Shown piece after piece: positions 7,084 to 14,253 of a stretch of DNA of 19,176 nucleotides; position 1 is the stretch's first letter; each line of letters begins with the position of its first letter. The translations under genes were made by a program, and so were the position numbers. Under the pieces are notes generated by a model, which saw only the letters and a program-made list of their open reading frames with translations, had not been told where the DNA came from and searched no databases. Source of the stretch: Bacillota bacterium (GTDB lineage: Bacteria > Bacillota > Clostridia > Oscillospirales > Ruminococcaceae); contig JAEYXR010000003.1 of NCBI GenBank assembly GCA_023431215.1, forward strand, positions 1-19,176, read 5' to 3'.

Positions 7084-8196
7084 TTAACCCAAAACACGGA
7101 CAGCCAGCTCGGGGTACATGGTCTTAAAAGAATACAGCACATCCATCGAGAGCATCTCTTTTTTGTAGGTCATATTGTAGCCTCTTACCACACGCAGGCT
7201 TAGTCCGTTGTAGTTGGTAACATAGCTTTCTACCCCGGCAGGCTGGGTAAGAGGGCGGGTAACAAAGGCAAAGGCCATGGGGTGAAATGCCAAATTGGCA
7301 GTGTGGTCTGCCACCAGTGTGACGGCAGTATCTACCTCCAATGCCGACAGCGCAGGATACACCTCCACATTGGCAATGGCATTTGCTGCCGCTTCGGCAC
7401 TGTCCTTTGTGACGGTATAAGTGCTGCCGCCAATGGTCAGCAGGTCACCCTTTACAAACCTGCCTGCAAGGGCCGTACCCTTTACACCAAGTTTTGTGCT
7501 TCCTGCTTCTACCGTACTGCTCACCTTAAGGGCGGTGGCAGTTGTAACCCCTGTTTTGTGCAGCTTTATCGCCTGAGACATATAGTTGTTCAGACCAAAC
7601 ACCCTGCCAATGGCGCCGTCACGCAGCGCCTGAGTACCGCCGCATTTTTCGGCGCTGATAAGAGCGTCCACGGTGGTAAATTTGGTATCGGCCTCGGTAT
7701 CCCAAACCGCATAGCGAGGGCTTGCGGGCACACAATTTTTGTTCAGCACCCGGCGCACCGCAGCAAGGTCCTCTAAAGTGCCGGGGGTGGTGCCTGCAGT
7801 ACCTGCCACAGCATTGATGTCAGCATACAACGCTAGGCCGTCGCTGTTAATCTTCTTTGCCAGGGCGGCGGCGGCAGGCTCAATAAACTGGCGGGTAATA
7901 TCGTCGATGCAGGTGGCTCCCTGCAGAGCGGTAATGTCTACATCCACCGTTGCAATCCTGTCCAGCGCCACCTCTACCGATTCTTCCTTTAAATCCTGAG
8001 GGGTAATGCCCACCACTGCATCAAAGTCCTTGGCCTCCAGTACAGCAGGCTTTCTTACCTGAATTTTGTCGCCCAAGTTACGTGCAAAGTCACCGCTGAA
8101 ATCACGGTATACCAAGTTGGGAAACACCAGATTTTCCATAAGTCTGGGCAGTGCGGTACGTGCAATTTCTTTAATAGTAATAAATTCGTTTGCCAT
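7084..8196 (-). CDS. Major capsid protein, P22 coat type (370 aa)
   Basis: This is the main shell protein. The beginning (ANEFITIKEIARTALPRLME, then NLVFPNLVYRDFSGDFARNL and GDKIQVRKP) is characteristic of the P22 gp5-like coat family, a branch of the HK97 fold. The segment DVDITALQGATCIDD matches the family's long E-loop and spine-helix area. Residues about 215-290 (ALKVSSTVEAGSTKLGVKGT, then GRFVKGDLLTIGGSTYTVTK) form a beta-rich insertion, as in the I-domain of P22 coat. The C-terminus (FHPMAFAFVTRPL, then LSMDVLYSFKTMYPELAVRV) is the conserved end. The ATG has AAGGAG ten bases upstream. A scaffold gene lies directly before it, consistent with scaffold-assisted assembly, and no protease gene is present, which is normal for P22-type capsids. 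Confidence 0.93.
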   Translation of the reverse strand: MANEFITIKEIARTALPRLMENLVFPNLVYRDFSGDFARNLGDKIQVRKPAVLEAKDFDAVVGITPQDLKEESVEVALDRIATVDVDITALQGATCIDDITRQFIEPAAAALAKKINSDGLALYADINAVAGTAGTTPGTLEDLAAVRRVLNKNCVPASPRYAVWDTEADTKFTTVDALISAEKCGGTQALRDGAIGRVFGLNNYMSQAIKLHKTGVTTATALKVSSTVEAGSTKLGVKGTALAGRFVKGDLLTIGGSTYTVTKDSAEAAANAIANVEVYPALSALEVDTAVTLVADHTANLAFHPMAFAFVTRPLTQPAGVESYVTNYNGLSLRVVRGYNMTYKKEMLSMDVLYSFKTMYPELAVRVLG

Positions 8197-8223
8197 CAGT
8201 AATTCTCTCCTTACTTCTCTCCC

Positions 8224-8248
8224 TGCCTGCAGAATAACGCCGCAGGCA
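8224..8248 (-). promoter_or_regulatory. Hairpin in the leader of the capsid gene
   Basis: Between scaffold stop and capsid start the minus strand carries TGCCTGC, eleven unpaired bases and GCAGGCA: a perfect 7-bp stem. No T tract follows, so it is not a terminator. A stable hairpin just ahead of a highly expressed capsid gene may protect or mark a processing end of the mRNA. Structure seen, role inferred. Confidence 0.5.
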
Positions 8249-8266
8249 AAACCTTCTAATTCCTGC

Positions 8267-8698
8267 TTACTTTTTAGCCCCCAGCTTTGCCGAGTAATAC
8301 TCCTCGTCGCTCATGCGGCTATAATCCAGGGGTGCACCGCTTCCATGGGTGCCTCCGCTGCTTAGGCGAGCAGCGCCTGACGGTGCAAACAAATATCCAT
8401 CGCTTTGGCGCAAAGCCGCAAGCTGCTCCTCCAAGCCCGTTACCGACCCATCGGCATCCAGTGCCAGCACCCCTGTGTCCAGCATGCCCCGCACTGCCCG
8501 GATACTTCTTGCACCGCTTTGCCAAAGGCTTCTCTCCACTGCATTTTCCAGCTGCAGACGTGCGGTGTCCTCCTGCCAGCTTTGACGCATGGCTTCCAGA
8601 CGTTCTCCCGCTGTTTGTTCCTCGCCCTGATGCAGGGTCAGCACCTGCCCGGCCTGTTCTTCCGTCAATCCCAGGGCCAAAAGCTCCTCTTGTGTCAT
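8267..8698 (-). CDS. Phage capsid scaffold protein (143 aa)
   Basis: The protein lies between portal and major capsid, the usual scaffold place. The start is ATG at 8696-8698, overlapping the portal stop as ATGA, with AGGAGG seven bases upstream; an in-frame GTG 60 bases earlier would be inside the portal gene and has no such site. The protein is highly helical and acidic (MTQEELLALGLTEEQAGQVL at 1-20, then a charged helix to about residue 70), as in the GP20-type scaffolds of Gram-positive phages. It is short for that family. The C-terminus DYSRMSDEEYYSAKLGAKK ends basic, which fits a capsid-binding tail; a similar MSDEEYY ending is common in these proteins. Scaffold function is inferred from position and composition. 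Confidence 0.8.
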   Translation of the reverse strand: MTQEELLALGLTEEQAGQVLTLHQGEEQTAGERLEAMRQSWQEDTARLQLENAVERSLWQSGARSIRAVRGMLDTGVLALDADGSVTGLEEQLAALRQSDGYLFAPSGAARLSSGGTHGSGAPLDYSRMSDEEYYSAKLGAKK

Positions 8699-10113
8699 GT
8701 CCTCACCTCCTCCTGCCTCAGCCTTTCTCTGGCCTGTGCTTCGCTTTCTCCATACCATTTACAGCGATATTCCCAAGGCTGCATCAGTCCCATCTCCACC
8801 TCTGCCCTGTCACGGCCGCGTTCCTCCTCGCGGTCGGTAACATAGCCGTCCGGCGGCAAAATGGTCAGTACGCAGTCGGGGCGTACCTCCTGCCCCAGCA
8901 CAGCTCTGCCGGCCCACAGCATCGCTCTAAAAATTGCCACAAGCGCCGTTTTTACCGCCAGACTGTGTTTGGTAATGTTTTGAAAAAGCTCCTGCCTGTC
9001 TCCGGCATACTGGGTAGCAGTGACCACACCGCTGCGGTCAAAGGCGTAGTGCCTGGGGCCAAGGCCGCACTTAAAGCTAAGAAGATCCAACTGAGCCTGT
9101 ACACCCATGATGTTTTCCTCCACACGCAGGGTGGGGTTAAATTCATGAATGAGTCGCTGGGCATCTAGTCCGTCGTTGTTGCCCATATCCAAAAACAGCT
9201 GCTGTGCCACGTCATCTGGGGTAATCAGCGTGCCATCCTCGTCCCGGGCAGTCAGTGACTGATTTAAAAAAACTTTTTTGCCTCCCAGCTTAAAGTCACG
9301 GCAAAAATTGTTAAAGGCAAGGTCAACGCCCTTCAGGCAGTCGATGGCATTAGCAAATACTGAAAGCCCCAGCCCTGTGGTCTCGTCCAAATTGTTTACC
9401 AGGTTGGGCCGCAGGATGGCAAACAGCGGATAGGGGCTGCCTGTCCTCAACTCTGCCACTACGCCCTTGGGCAGAGGCTGGGGCACCAGGGTGCCGTTAC
9501 TCACCTTGTAGTAGCGGTTGTAAATGACATATCCGTCACATTCCAGACGGTGCAGCTCCAGATATACCATGTCCTGTCCCCCTGCCAGCACCTGAGAGGC
9601 AAAGGCTGCTTCGGTAATGCTGCCGCCCTCTGCCGTCAGGGGGAAAATACTGCCTGCCGAAAGATATTCCACACCTAGCTGCCCGCCTTGTGGAAGAATT
9701 CTGCCGTCTTCAATACATACATCTTTCAGGCGAAGCACCATGGCTCCGGTTCCGCTCATAAAAGCCTTTTCTACCAGCATATTGGCCTGCCGCCAAAAGT
9801 CACATTCTGCCAGCACGCCTCCGGCACCGCCCTTGCCCAGCAAAAATTCACCGCTTTTTTTATGGCCTGCCGCCACGGTAGTCTGCTCGTTGAGCAGCAG
9901 CGACGCCCAATCCTCGCACACCTTTTTTGCCATGCCAAGGGTGTACATTTCTCTTTTCAGCAGCCGTGTGCCGCTTCGCTCTTTAAACTCGTGAAAAGGA
10001 CGATAGCGTCCCCGCCACCAGCTTTCCCACTCCCCGATGCGGGTGTAGTAGCTGCCACTTAGGCTAAGCCCCAGCTCTCGATTCAGGGCTTCAATAATCA
10101 GTTGATGTTCCAA
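8695..10113 (-). CDS. Phage portal protein, SPP1 gp6-like (472 aa)
   Basis: The portal is the ring of twelve subunits at one capsid vertex through which DNA enters and leaves. The length and sequence match the SPP1 Gp6-like family: an N-terminal helical part with WESWWRGRYRPFHEF near residues 28-42, the LKREMYTLGMAKKVCEDWAS helix near 52-71, a central beta domain, the segment GLSVFANAIDCLKGVDLAFN near residues 260-280, and a long C-terminal helix with TATQYAGDRQELFQNITKH. The start is TTG (10111-10113) with AAGGAGG five bases upstream; no ATG lies nearby. The acidic/arginine-rich end (TDREEERGRDRAEVE) overlaps the scaffold start by four bases. It follows the large terminase by 14 bases. Confidence 0.93.
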   Translation of the reverse strand: MEHQLIIEALNRELGLSLSGSYYTRIGEWESWWRGRYRPFHEFKERSGTRLLKREMYTLGMAKKVCEDWASLLLNEQTTVAAGHKKSGEFLLGKGGAGGVLAECDFWRQANMLVEKAFMSGTGAMVLRLKDVCIEDGRILPQGGQLGVEYLSAGSIFPLTAEGGSITEAAFASQVLAGGQDMVYLELHRLECDGYVIYNRYYKVSNGTLVPQPLPKGVVAELRTGSPYPLFAILRPNLVNNLDETTGLGLSVFANAIDCLKGVDLAFNNFCRDFKLGGKKVFLNQSLTARDEDGTLITPDDVAQQLFLDMGNNDGLDAQRLIHEFNPTLRVEENIMGVQAQLDLLSFKCGLGPRHYAFDRSGVVTATQYAGDRQELFQNITKHSLAVKTALVAIFRAMLWAGRAVLGQEVRPDCVLTILPPDGYVTDREEERGRDRAEVEMGLMQPWEYRCKWYGESEAQARERLRQEEVRT

Positions 10114-10127
10114 AGTTTCCTCCTTTG

Positions 10128-11423
10128 CTATCTGCTTTGTTCATGAGGGGTAAGCTGCTTCATAAACCGCTCAAAGCTGTACTCAAAGGCATCCAGAATG
10201 TCAATATCGCTGGTGAAGTTATCCAGCCTAACATCTGAGGATTTTTCCGCGTCCCACACTGCCTCTTCCAACCCCCTTTTTAAAAGACTACAGTCATCCA
10301 GCAGTGCCAGTCTTTCGGTAGCCAGCAGGGTGTTGACGCAGCAGATTCGCTGAAAAACCGGCAGCTTGGCGCAGTCTCCCACCGCCGTACCCAGCCCTGC
10401 CGCGCTTACGCCTCGACGCAGGCCGTTGATGAGATATTGCGCTTCGCTGTCTGCAAAGCAGTAGCGTGGTACAAGGCCAAACCGCTGCCGAAGCCTTTGA
10501 CAAAAGGCAGTGAATTCCCGGTTGACCCGCTGACTGTCAATTTCTCCCTTGCTGCCGCTGATATGGTAATCGGCCAGCACCGTCAGCTTAGAAAAGCCTT
10601 TGTGTACCGCCGTTGCCACAAAGGTGGTCAGCGAACGGCTTCCCCCAAAGTCCACACCCACAGACACAAAATCAACATCCGCCAGGCGATGTGCCACTAC
10701 CTCATGGTTTTTGGCATCCAACAGCCATCGGTTTGGGTCATCGGCAAACTGGCGGTAAACTGCCCCCTGTGCCGCCACCCATTCTCCCAGCACATATCGT
10801 CGGTAAAACACCCCTGTATACTCCTTTTTCAGTTCCTCCACATAGGCCTTATCCAAAAAAGTGTTATCCTCCAGCAAAAAGCGCATCCTCATCAGGTCAA
10901 GTTCCTCACTTCGGTTAAGGTAATGCTCCATGAGCCAATGCCTGGGGCTGTCAGGGTTGGTGGTGGCAATGAGCTTTGCACCCGCAGGAGATAGTCTTGA
11001 CAGCAGCATGGCAAAAAAGCTTTCATCCAGAAGAGTAAGCTCATCGCAGTAGGCCCCCCACAGGGTAAGTCCGCGGATACGCCCCTCACTTCGGGCATCC
11101 CAAGCCCCTTCCAGGCAAAGCTTTCTGCCAAACAGCCTGCCGCTTTTTGTACTCAGGCTGTAGCTCAGATTTTCTTCTCCCACCATGGCTGCAAGAGGAC
11201 CCAATATATTACGTTCCAGCACAGCCAAGGTACGTCCCGCCATCAGGTACAACCCTTCCTTGGGACTGCCTGCCACCCACAGCGCCCACAGTGCCAGGCT
11301 TACATGGGTCTTTCCCGACCGTACCGACCCCTCCAGAATATTGATGCGCCTCAGGCTTCCTCTGCGCCATTGCTCCAAAAGCTCCTGTTGCCTGGGAGTG
11401 TATTGCCGGTTCAGGTCTGGCAC
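10128..11423 (-). CDS. Phage terminase large subunit, PBSX/Terminase_3 type (431 aa)
   Basis: The enzyme pumps DNA into the prohead with ATP and cuts the concatemer. Walker A is GSVRSGKT at residues 32-39; the Walker B region is WGAYCDE at 122-128 with catalytic E128; TTNPDSP at 154-160 is the coupling motif. The RNase H-like nuclease domain has its three acidic positions at D258 (GVDFGG), D325 (FADSEA) and the DILDAFEY segment near D411. All expected catalytic residues are present, so the packaging motor looks functional. The start is GTG (11421-11423); a stop codon lies a few codons upstream, so this is the only option, and only a weak ribosome binding site is present. The start lies 13 bases inside the small terminase gene, so coupling is likely. 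Confidence 0.97.
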   Translation of the reverse strand: MPDLNRQYTPRQQELLEQWRRGSLRRINILEGSVRSGKTHVSLALWALWVAGSPKEGLYLMAGRTLAVLERNILGPLAAMVGEENLSYSLSTKSGRLFGRKLCLEGAWDARSEGRIRGLTLWGAYCDELTLLDESFFAMLLSRLSPAGAKLIATTNPDSPRHWLMEHYLNRSEELDLMRMRFLLEDNTFLDKAYVEELKKEYTGVFYRRYVLGEWVAAQGAVYRQFADDPNRWLLDAKNHEVVAHRLADVDFVSVGVDFGGSRSLTTFVATAVHKGFSKLTVLADYHISGSKGEIDSQRVNREFTAFCQRLRQRFGLVPRYCFADSEAQYLINGLRRGVSAAGLGTAVGDCAKLPVFQRICCVNTLLATERLALLDDCSLLKRGLEEAVWDAEKSSDVRLDNFTSDIDILDAFEYSFERFMKQLTPHEQSR

Positions 11424-11731
11424 GGCGGTGTCCCGCTTAATTCACGCAGCAGCTGCTGCAGGTGCGCTTCACGCTGCTCGGCAGTGCTGTCCGGGTGCAT
11501 AGAGCACCAATCCTTAATTGCTGATGTCAGCTTCTTTAGGTTATCTACGTCAATGTCCCCCTCTTCCATCTCTGTGATCTCCCGCTCCCGCAGCTCCTCC
11601 CACACCAGCTTGGAAGAGGACGCATCATATTCCAGCTGTTTTTCACGTACCTTTACCTTTACCGGATGATGTCTTAGCTCCTCCATTGCCTGTTCCAGCT
11701 TTTCACCCAGCTGTTGGGTCAGCCGTTCCAT
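11411..11731 (-). CDS. Putative phage terminase small subunit (106 aa or longer)
   Basis: The gene lies directly before and overlaps the large terminase, the standard small-subunit position. The protein is almost entirely helical and charged: MERLTQQLGEKLEQAMEELR, then KVKVREKQLEYDASSSKLVW, then DIDVDNLKKLTSAIKDW near residues 59-75. The last phrase resembles (IDxxxLKxLTxAIKDL) small terminase candidates I know from Oscillospiraceae-type phages. It has no evident helix-turn-helix of its own. The ATG at 11729-11731 has no ribosome binding site. The frame is open upstream to a TGA at 11857 and encodes a very basic run (PKRRRRKKSDADR) just before the ATG, but has no ATG, GTG or TTG there. The true start is therefore uncertain, and the N-terminus may be damaged or use an unusual codon. 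Confidence 0.68.
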   Translation of the reverse strand: MERLTQQLGEKLEQAMEELRHHPVKVKVREKQLEYDASSSKLVWEELREREITEMEEGDIDVDNLKKLTSAIKDWCSMHPDSTAEQREAHLQQLLRELSGTPPCQT

Positions 11732-12034
11732 TCTGTCAGCGTCCGATTTTTTGCGTCTTCGTCGTTTTGGCTGTCTCTCTATGGCTTTTCCCTCCGTTCT
11801 TTTTGCTGTTGACGGTATTCTCTCTTTGATTCCCCCACCTCGCTTCGCCAGCCTTCAAGCCTTTCTATAGCAATACCGAATCAGGTCAAACTACAAACTC
11901 TCCACAGGCTTTTGTCATAAACTGATACGGCATTTGCTCCGTTGTTGTAACCCAAAATCATTGATTTGGTTTAAAAAAGGGTAAAAGAAAAACAAGTAGG
12001 TACCAAGCAATGGTACAAACCTGTTTTCATGTAT

Positions 12035-12046
12035 AAACGTATGTTC
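12035..12046 (-). promoter_or_regulatory. LexA/SOS-like box
   Basis: The minus strand reads GAACATACGTTT, which fits the core GAACRNRYGTTY of the Gram-positive LexA operator at all 12 positions. It lies 14 bases downstream of the -10 box of the promoter at 12,060-12,087, where bound LexA would block transcription towards the terminase genes. The sequence match is direct; LexA control is inferred. Confidence 0.55.
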
Positions 12047-12051
12047 TTTTA

Positions 12052-12114
12052 CAAGTTTTATAGTAGCACATCTATTTTAAAATGCAAGTGTTTTTTCATA
12101 TTTTATAAAACTTG
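12052..12114. repeat. 11-bp inverted repeat around the prophage promoter
   Basis: CAAGTTTTATA at 12,052-12,062 is repeated as its exact reverse complement at 12,104-12,114. The two arms bracket the promoter; the left arm overlaps the end of the -10 box. A related CACTTGCATTTTA lies between them. This spacing would suit a pair of operator sites for a repressor acting by looping, or may reflect simple AT-rich similarity. Confidence 0.4.
12060..12087 (-). promoter_or_regulatory. Sigma-A promoter for the prophage late genes
   Basis: On the minus strand TTGCAT (12,082-12,087) and TACTAT (12,060-12,065) are 16 bases apart. It is the best promoter in the region upstream of the terminase genes and would give a leader of about 320 bases. 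The SOS-like box lies just past the expected transcription start. Confidence 0.6.
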
Positions 12115-12256
12115 CCTTAGAAGTCTCCAGATAAGCCGATTTGCCTCCCATTTTAAAAAGCTTGCCACATCACTATTGACCGTTCATGCAGCCCTGCTTT
12201 TATAAAATCCAATGCTGCTTTGGTTACACAGAGAGCTTTATTTTTTCTCTTCCACT

Positions 12257-12299
12257 AAAATAAAAAGCTGTACCCGGCACAAAGCCACAGGATACAGCT
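12257..12299 (-). terminator. Rho-independent terminator after the DUF5317 gene
   Basis: The minus strand forms a stem AGCTGTA / TACAGCT (arms 12,293-12,299 and 12,266-12,272) with inner GGC/GCC pairing, followed by TTTTTATTTT. It begins at the stop codon of the DUF5317 gene and closes the HD-GYP / DUF5317 transcript, separating it from the prophage. Confidence 0.85.
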
Positions 12300-12882
12300 A
12301 AGCTTTTACTTTTTTGTGGGAAGCCATATACATGGGTCTGTGCCATGGAATCAGTTCCAGCACCAGCCAAAAAATGCCTACTGCCAAAAACATATCTCCA
12401 ATGCTGCCAAAGGACATTCCCGGAATAAAATCTACAGGAATTACATCTCCAAGCCATAAAAAGCGTGTGGCATCGGTAGCAACCGTGTACTCCACCAGTG
12501 TTCCTGTGGTAATTTTCTCCAGCACGGGGGCCAGCGCCGGCATGTCATAAATACGCGTACTTACCGGCATCTTCCACTGGTTTGCAGAAATTACAATAAA
12601 GTTTAGTACTGTGCCTATCATCAGCAATTTCATGCTTTTTAAATGACGGTTACGCACCAAAAAAGTCCCCAGCAGCAAATAACTGCCCAGCACCGACATC
12701 CAAAGCCAGGTGGAATACTGTACAGGAATGTATAAAACCATAGGACCGATGGCAGCCTCCAGTGCAAATGCCGCAATGGGCAGCCATAGCCAGTAAATGG
12801 GTGCCATGCCTAATTTTTTAAGGCTTCCGCCACGTAGCAACGCCACTGCAACAGCCAATATAACAACATAAGCCAGCAGCAC
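12298..12882 (-). CDS. DUF5317 family membrane protein (194 aa)
   Basis: This integral membrane protein of unknown function has five hydrophobic segments at about residues 1-16, 30-50, 57-77, 84-100 and 158-178. It shows the family's typical start with a RGGSLKKL loop after the first helix, an ISANQWKMPV motif near 98-107, and FLWLGDVIPV followed by SFGSIGDMFLAVG near 141-167. The start is GTG, one base after the stop of the HD-GYP gene, with AGAGGTGG inside that gene as ribosome binding site, so the two are almost certainly cotranslated. In Clostridia this family is often found beside HD-GYP or c-di-GMP genes, from memory. A membrane partner or sensor for the HD-GYP protein is possible, but no activity can be read from the sequence. 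Confidence 0.88.
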   Translation of the reverse strand: MLLAYVVILAVAVALLRGGSLKKLGMAPIYWLWLPIAAFALEAAIGPMVLYIPVQYSTWLWMSVLGSYLLLGTFLVRNRHLKSMKLLMIGTVLNFIVISANQWKMPVSTRIYDMPALAPVLEKITTGTLVEYTVATDATRFLWLGDVIPVDFIPGMSFGSIGDMFLAVGIFWLVLELIPWHRPMYMASHKKVKA

Positions 12883-12883
12883 C

Positions 12884-14179
12884 TTAGGCGACCACCTCTC
12901 TGTTTTCTTTCAAAATTTTAACAAACACTTCCACCACTTCCGGGTGAAACTGCCGACCCTTTTCTTCTTCCAAAATGCGAATTGCCACTTCTTTGCCCAT
13001 ACCCTTACGGTAGCTTCTGTCACTGGTCATAGCATCGTAAGCATCGGCCACGCCCAAAACAAAGGCCCCAATGGAAATTTGACTTGCATCTACGCCCATG
13101 GGATACCCCTTGCCGTCGTAGCGCTCGTGGTGGTGCAAAATCATTTCCTTGGCTCGTCCCGGCAGCTCTACCTGCTCCAAGATATGTACACCTGTTTGCG
13201 GGTGTTCCTTAACACTTTCCCATTCTTCTTCGGTCAGCTTGCCCGGCTTATTAAGAATCTCATCCTTGACTCCAATTTTTCCCACATCATGCAGTAGTGC
13301 CGCAACCCTTACCTCGCTGACTCGTGAAGAACTAAAGCCCATCTCTGTGGCAATCTGCTCCGCAAAAGCACCCACCCGTTTGGAGTGGCCCTCAGTATAC
13401 TTGTCCTTGGCTTCAATGGTGGCTACCAAAGTTTGCACCATGCGGTAAAACTCTTGTTTGCTGTTTAAGTACAGCTTAAAGGTATAGCGTGCCAGCAACA
13501 GCGGAGTTAAAAACAACAGCGCAATGTAGGGGCCGTTGGGCAACTGCAAAAGTGTTGCAATCAGCAGCCCCAAAGGCGCAACTGCCAGCATATTGGGGCC
13601 TACTAAAATAACGGTACGCCCCAAAGAAGGCCAAAAATCCCCCTTGCTGCCGATGGTAAAAAGACGAATTAAGATAACTGCATTAATCATCAGGCACAAG
13701 GCTACAAAACAAATAGTAGGAAATAAAACATAAGGATAAACATATTTACCCGGTGTTCCACCTAAGCGCAAAAATACCAGGCCTGCCAAATAAACCGATA
13801 TTGTATGATTGCTAATATTAAAAAGAGTTTTAATTGGCGCAACATTAAAAATGTGACGCACCGGGTCACCCTTGTTACGTCCACACTCAACAACAAACAA
13901 TGAACTTAATAAAACCAATGCCACCGCCGTCTCCGGCCCTGACATCAGCATAACAGCCAACACACTGACAAAAGAAATATCCAGCGCCCTGTCCTCAGAT
14001 ATGTAAATGGGGAGTGAACGGCAAAGCACACAAAGCAAAAACATAATAAAGATGTACTGTATTTGCTCCCAGTGGGGGGTTATCATGTACTGTCGATAAA
14101 AGGATACCGTGCAACTTACCGAAATTGACATGCCCAATGCAATAATAAAATATATGTACGCCTTTGCTTTTTTTGTCAC
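12884..14179 (-). CDS. Membrane-anchored HD-GYP domain protein, predicted c-di-GMP phosphodiesterase (431 aa)
   Basis: The protein would hydrolyse cyclic di-GMP at the inner face of the membrane. Residues 1-235 contain about seven hydrophobic segments and act as the membrane sensor part. Residues about 245-430 are the HD-GYP domain: an early metal ligand at H265 (YTEGHSKRV), the HD pair H297-D298 in LLHDVGKIGV, HHHERYDGKGYP at 349-360 with the GYP signature, and ADAYDAMTSDRSYR at 378-391. All catalytic residues are present, so it should be active. The start is GTG (14,177-14,179), with AAGGGGGG six bases upstream; that site lies in a short GGCCCTTAAGGG palindrome that could mask it. No clear promoter is visible just upstream; transcription may begin in the long gap or before the micro-ORF. 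What signal it senses is unknown. Confidence 0.95.
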   Translation of the reverse strand: MTKKAKAYIYFIIALGMSISVSCTVSFYRQYMITPHWEQIQYIFIMFLLCVLCRSLPIYISEDRALDISFVSVLAVMLMSGPETAVALVLLSSLFVVECGRNKGDPVRHIFNVAPIKTLFNISNHTISVYLAGLVFLRLGGTPGKYVYPYVLFPTICFVALCLMINAVILIRLFTIGSKGDFWPSLGRTVILVGPNMLAVAPLGLLIATLLQLPNGPYIALLFLTPLLLARYTFKLYLNSKQEFYRMVQTLVATIEAKDKYTEGHSKRVGAFAEQIATEMGFSSSRVSEVRVAALLHDVGKIGVKDEILNKPGKLTEEEWESVKEHPQTGVHILEQVELPGRAKEMILHHHERYDGKGYPMGVDASQISIGAFVLGVADAYDAMTSDRSYRKGMGKEVAIRILEEEKGRQFHPEVVEVFVKILKENREVVA

Positions 14180-14253
14180 ACGTTTCCCCCCTTAAGGGCC
14201 GTTGGCTTCGTCGGCACGGTCATCAGTCATCAAATTATTAAACTGCAATTACA

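Larger units (their letters stand above)
1..12087 (-). mobile_element. Prophage late module: packaging, head and tail genes of a siphovirus-type phage
   Basis: Sixteen consecutive minus-strand genes follow the standard late order of a long-tailed phage: terminase, portal, scaffold, capsid, connectors, tail tube, tail chaperones, tape measure, distal tail or baseplate, tail fibre. The tape measure and tail tube with no sheath gene between them point to a non-contractile (siphovirus) tail. The left end is outside the window. The right end falls between the promoter near 12,087 and the terminator of the chromosomal DUF5317 gene at about 12,255. No integrase, repressor, replication or attachment site is visible on the right side, and lysis genes are not in the window. 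No MuF-type minor head gene lies between portal and scaffold, where many related phages carry one. All structural frames appear intact. It may be a complete prophage with its early genes to the left, a partly deleted one, or a domesticated particle; the sequence here cannot decide. Confidence 0.93.
11732..12256. other. Non-coding gap between prophage late genes and chromosomal genes
   Basis: About 520 bases without a convincing gene. It holds the promoter, SOS-like box and inverted repeat listed separately. A 6-bp hairpin (GTACCA-TTGCT-TGGTAC, 12,000-12,016) lies downstream of the promoter on the minus strand. A minus-strand frame from ATG 11,959-11,961 to TAG 11,779 is interrupted by one TGA and has no ribosome binding site. 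The part from 12,120 to 12,255 shows only AT-rich DNA and two copies of TTTTATAAAA. No tRNA, integrase or repressor sequence is seen. The prophage-chromosome junction should lie here, but I cannot identify an attachment core without the other end. Confidence 0.6.

Noticed and set aside
8699..8758. 20-residue N-terminal extension of the scaffold protein
   Set aside because: It would lie inside the portal gene; the ATG at 8698 forms an ATGA overlap and has a perfect ribosome binding site.
8287..9168. 293-codon plus-strand open frame opposite the scaffold and portal genes
   Set aside because: It is antisense to two recognisable phage genes, proline- and cysteine-rich without domain features, and has no ribosome binding site; a shadow frame.
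12176..12206. Plus-strand promoter TTGACC ... TATAAA in the prophage-chromosome gap
   Set aside because: Spacing is 19 bases and no plus-strand gene follows; too weak to call.
12144..12220. Very short minus-strand frames (about 24 codons) between prophage and DUF5317 gene
   Set aside because: No convincing coding character or neighbour relation; the AGG-like signals lie inside the frames rather than before them.
14202..14240. CUGAUGA followed by a GAAG-like segment on the minus strand, resembling a hammerhead ribozyme core
   Set aside because: The sequence between the boxes forms only a 3-bp stem in the wrong register, GAAA is not present, and stems I and III are missing.
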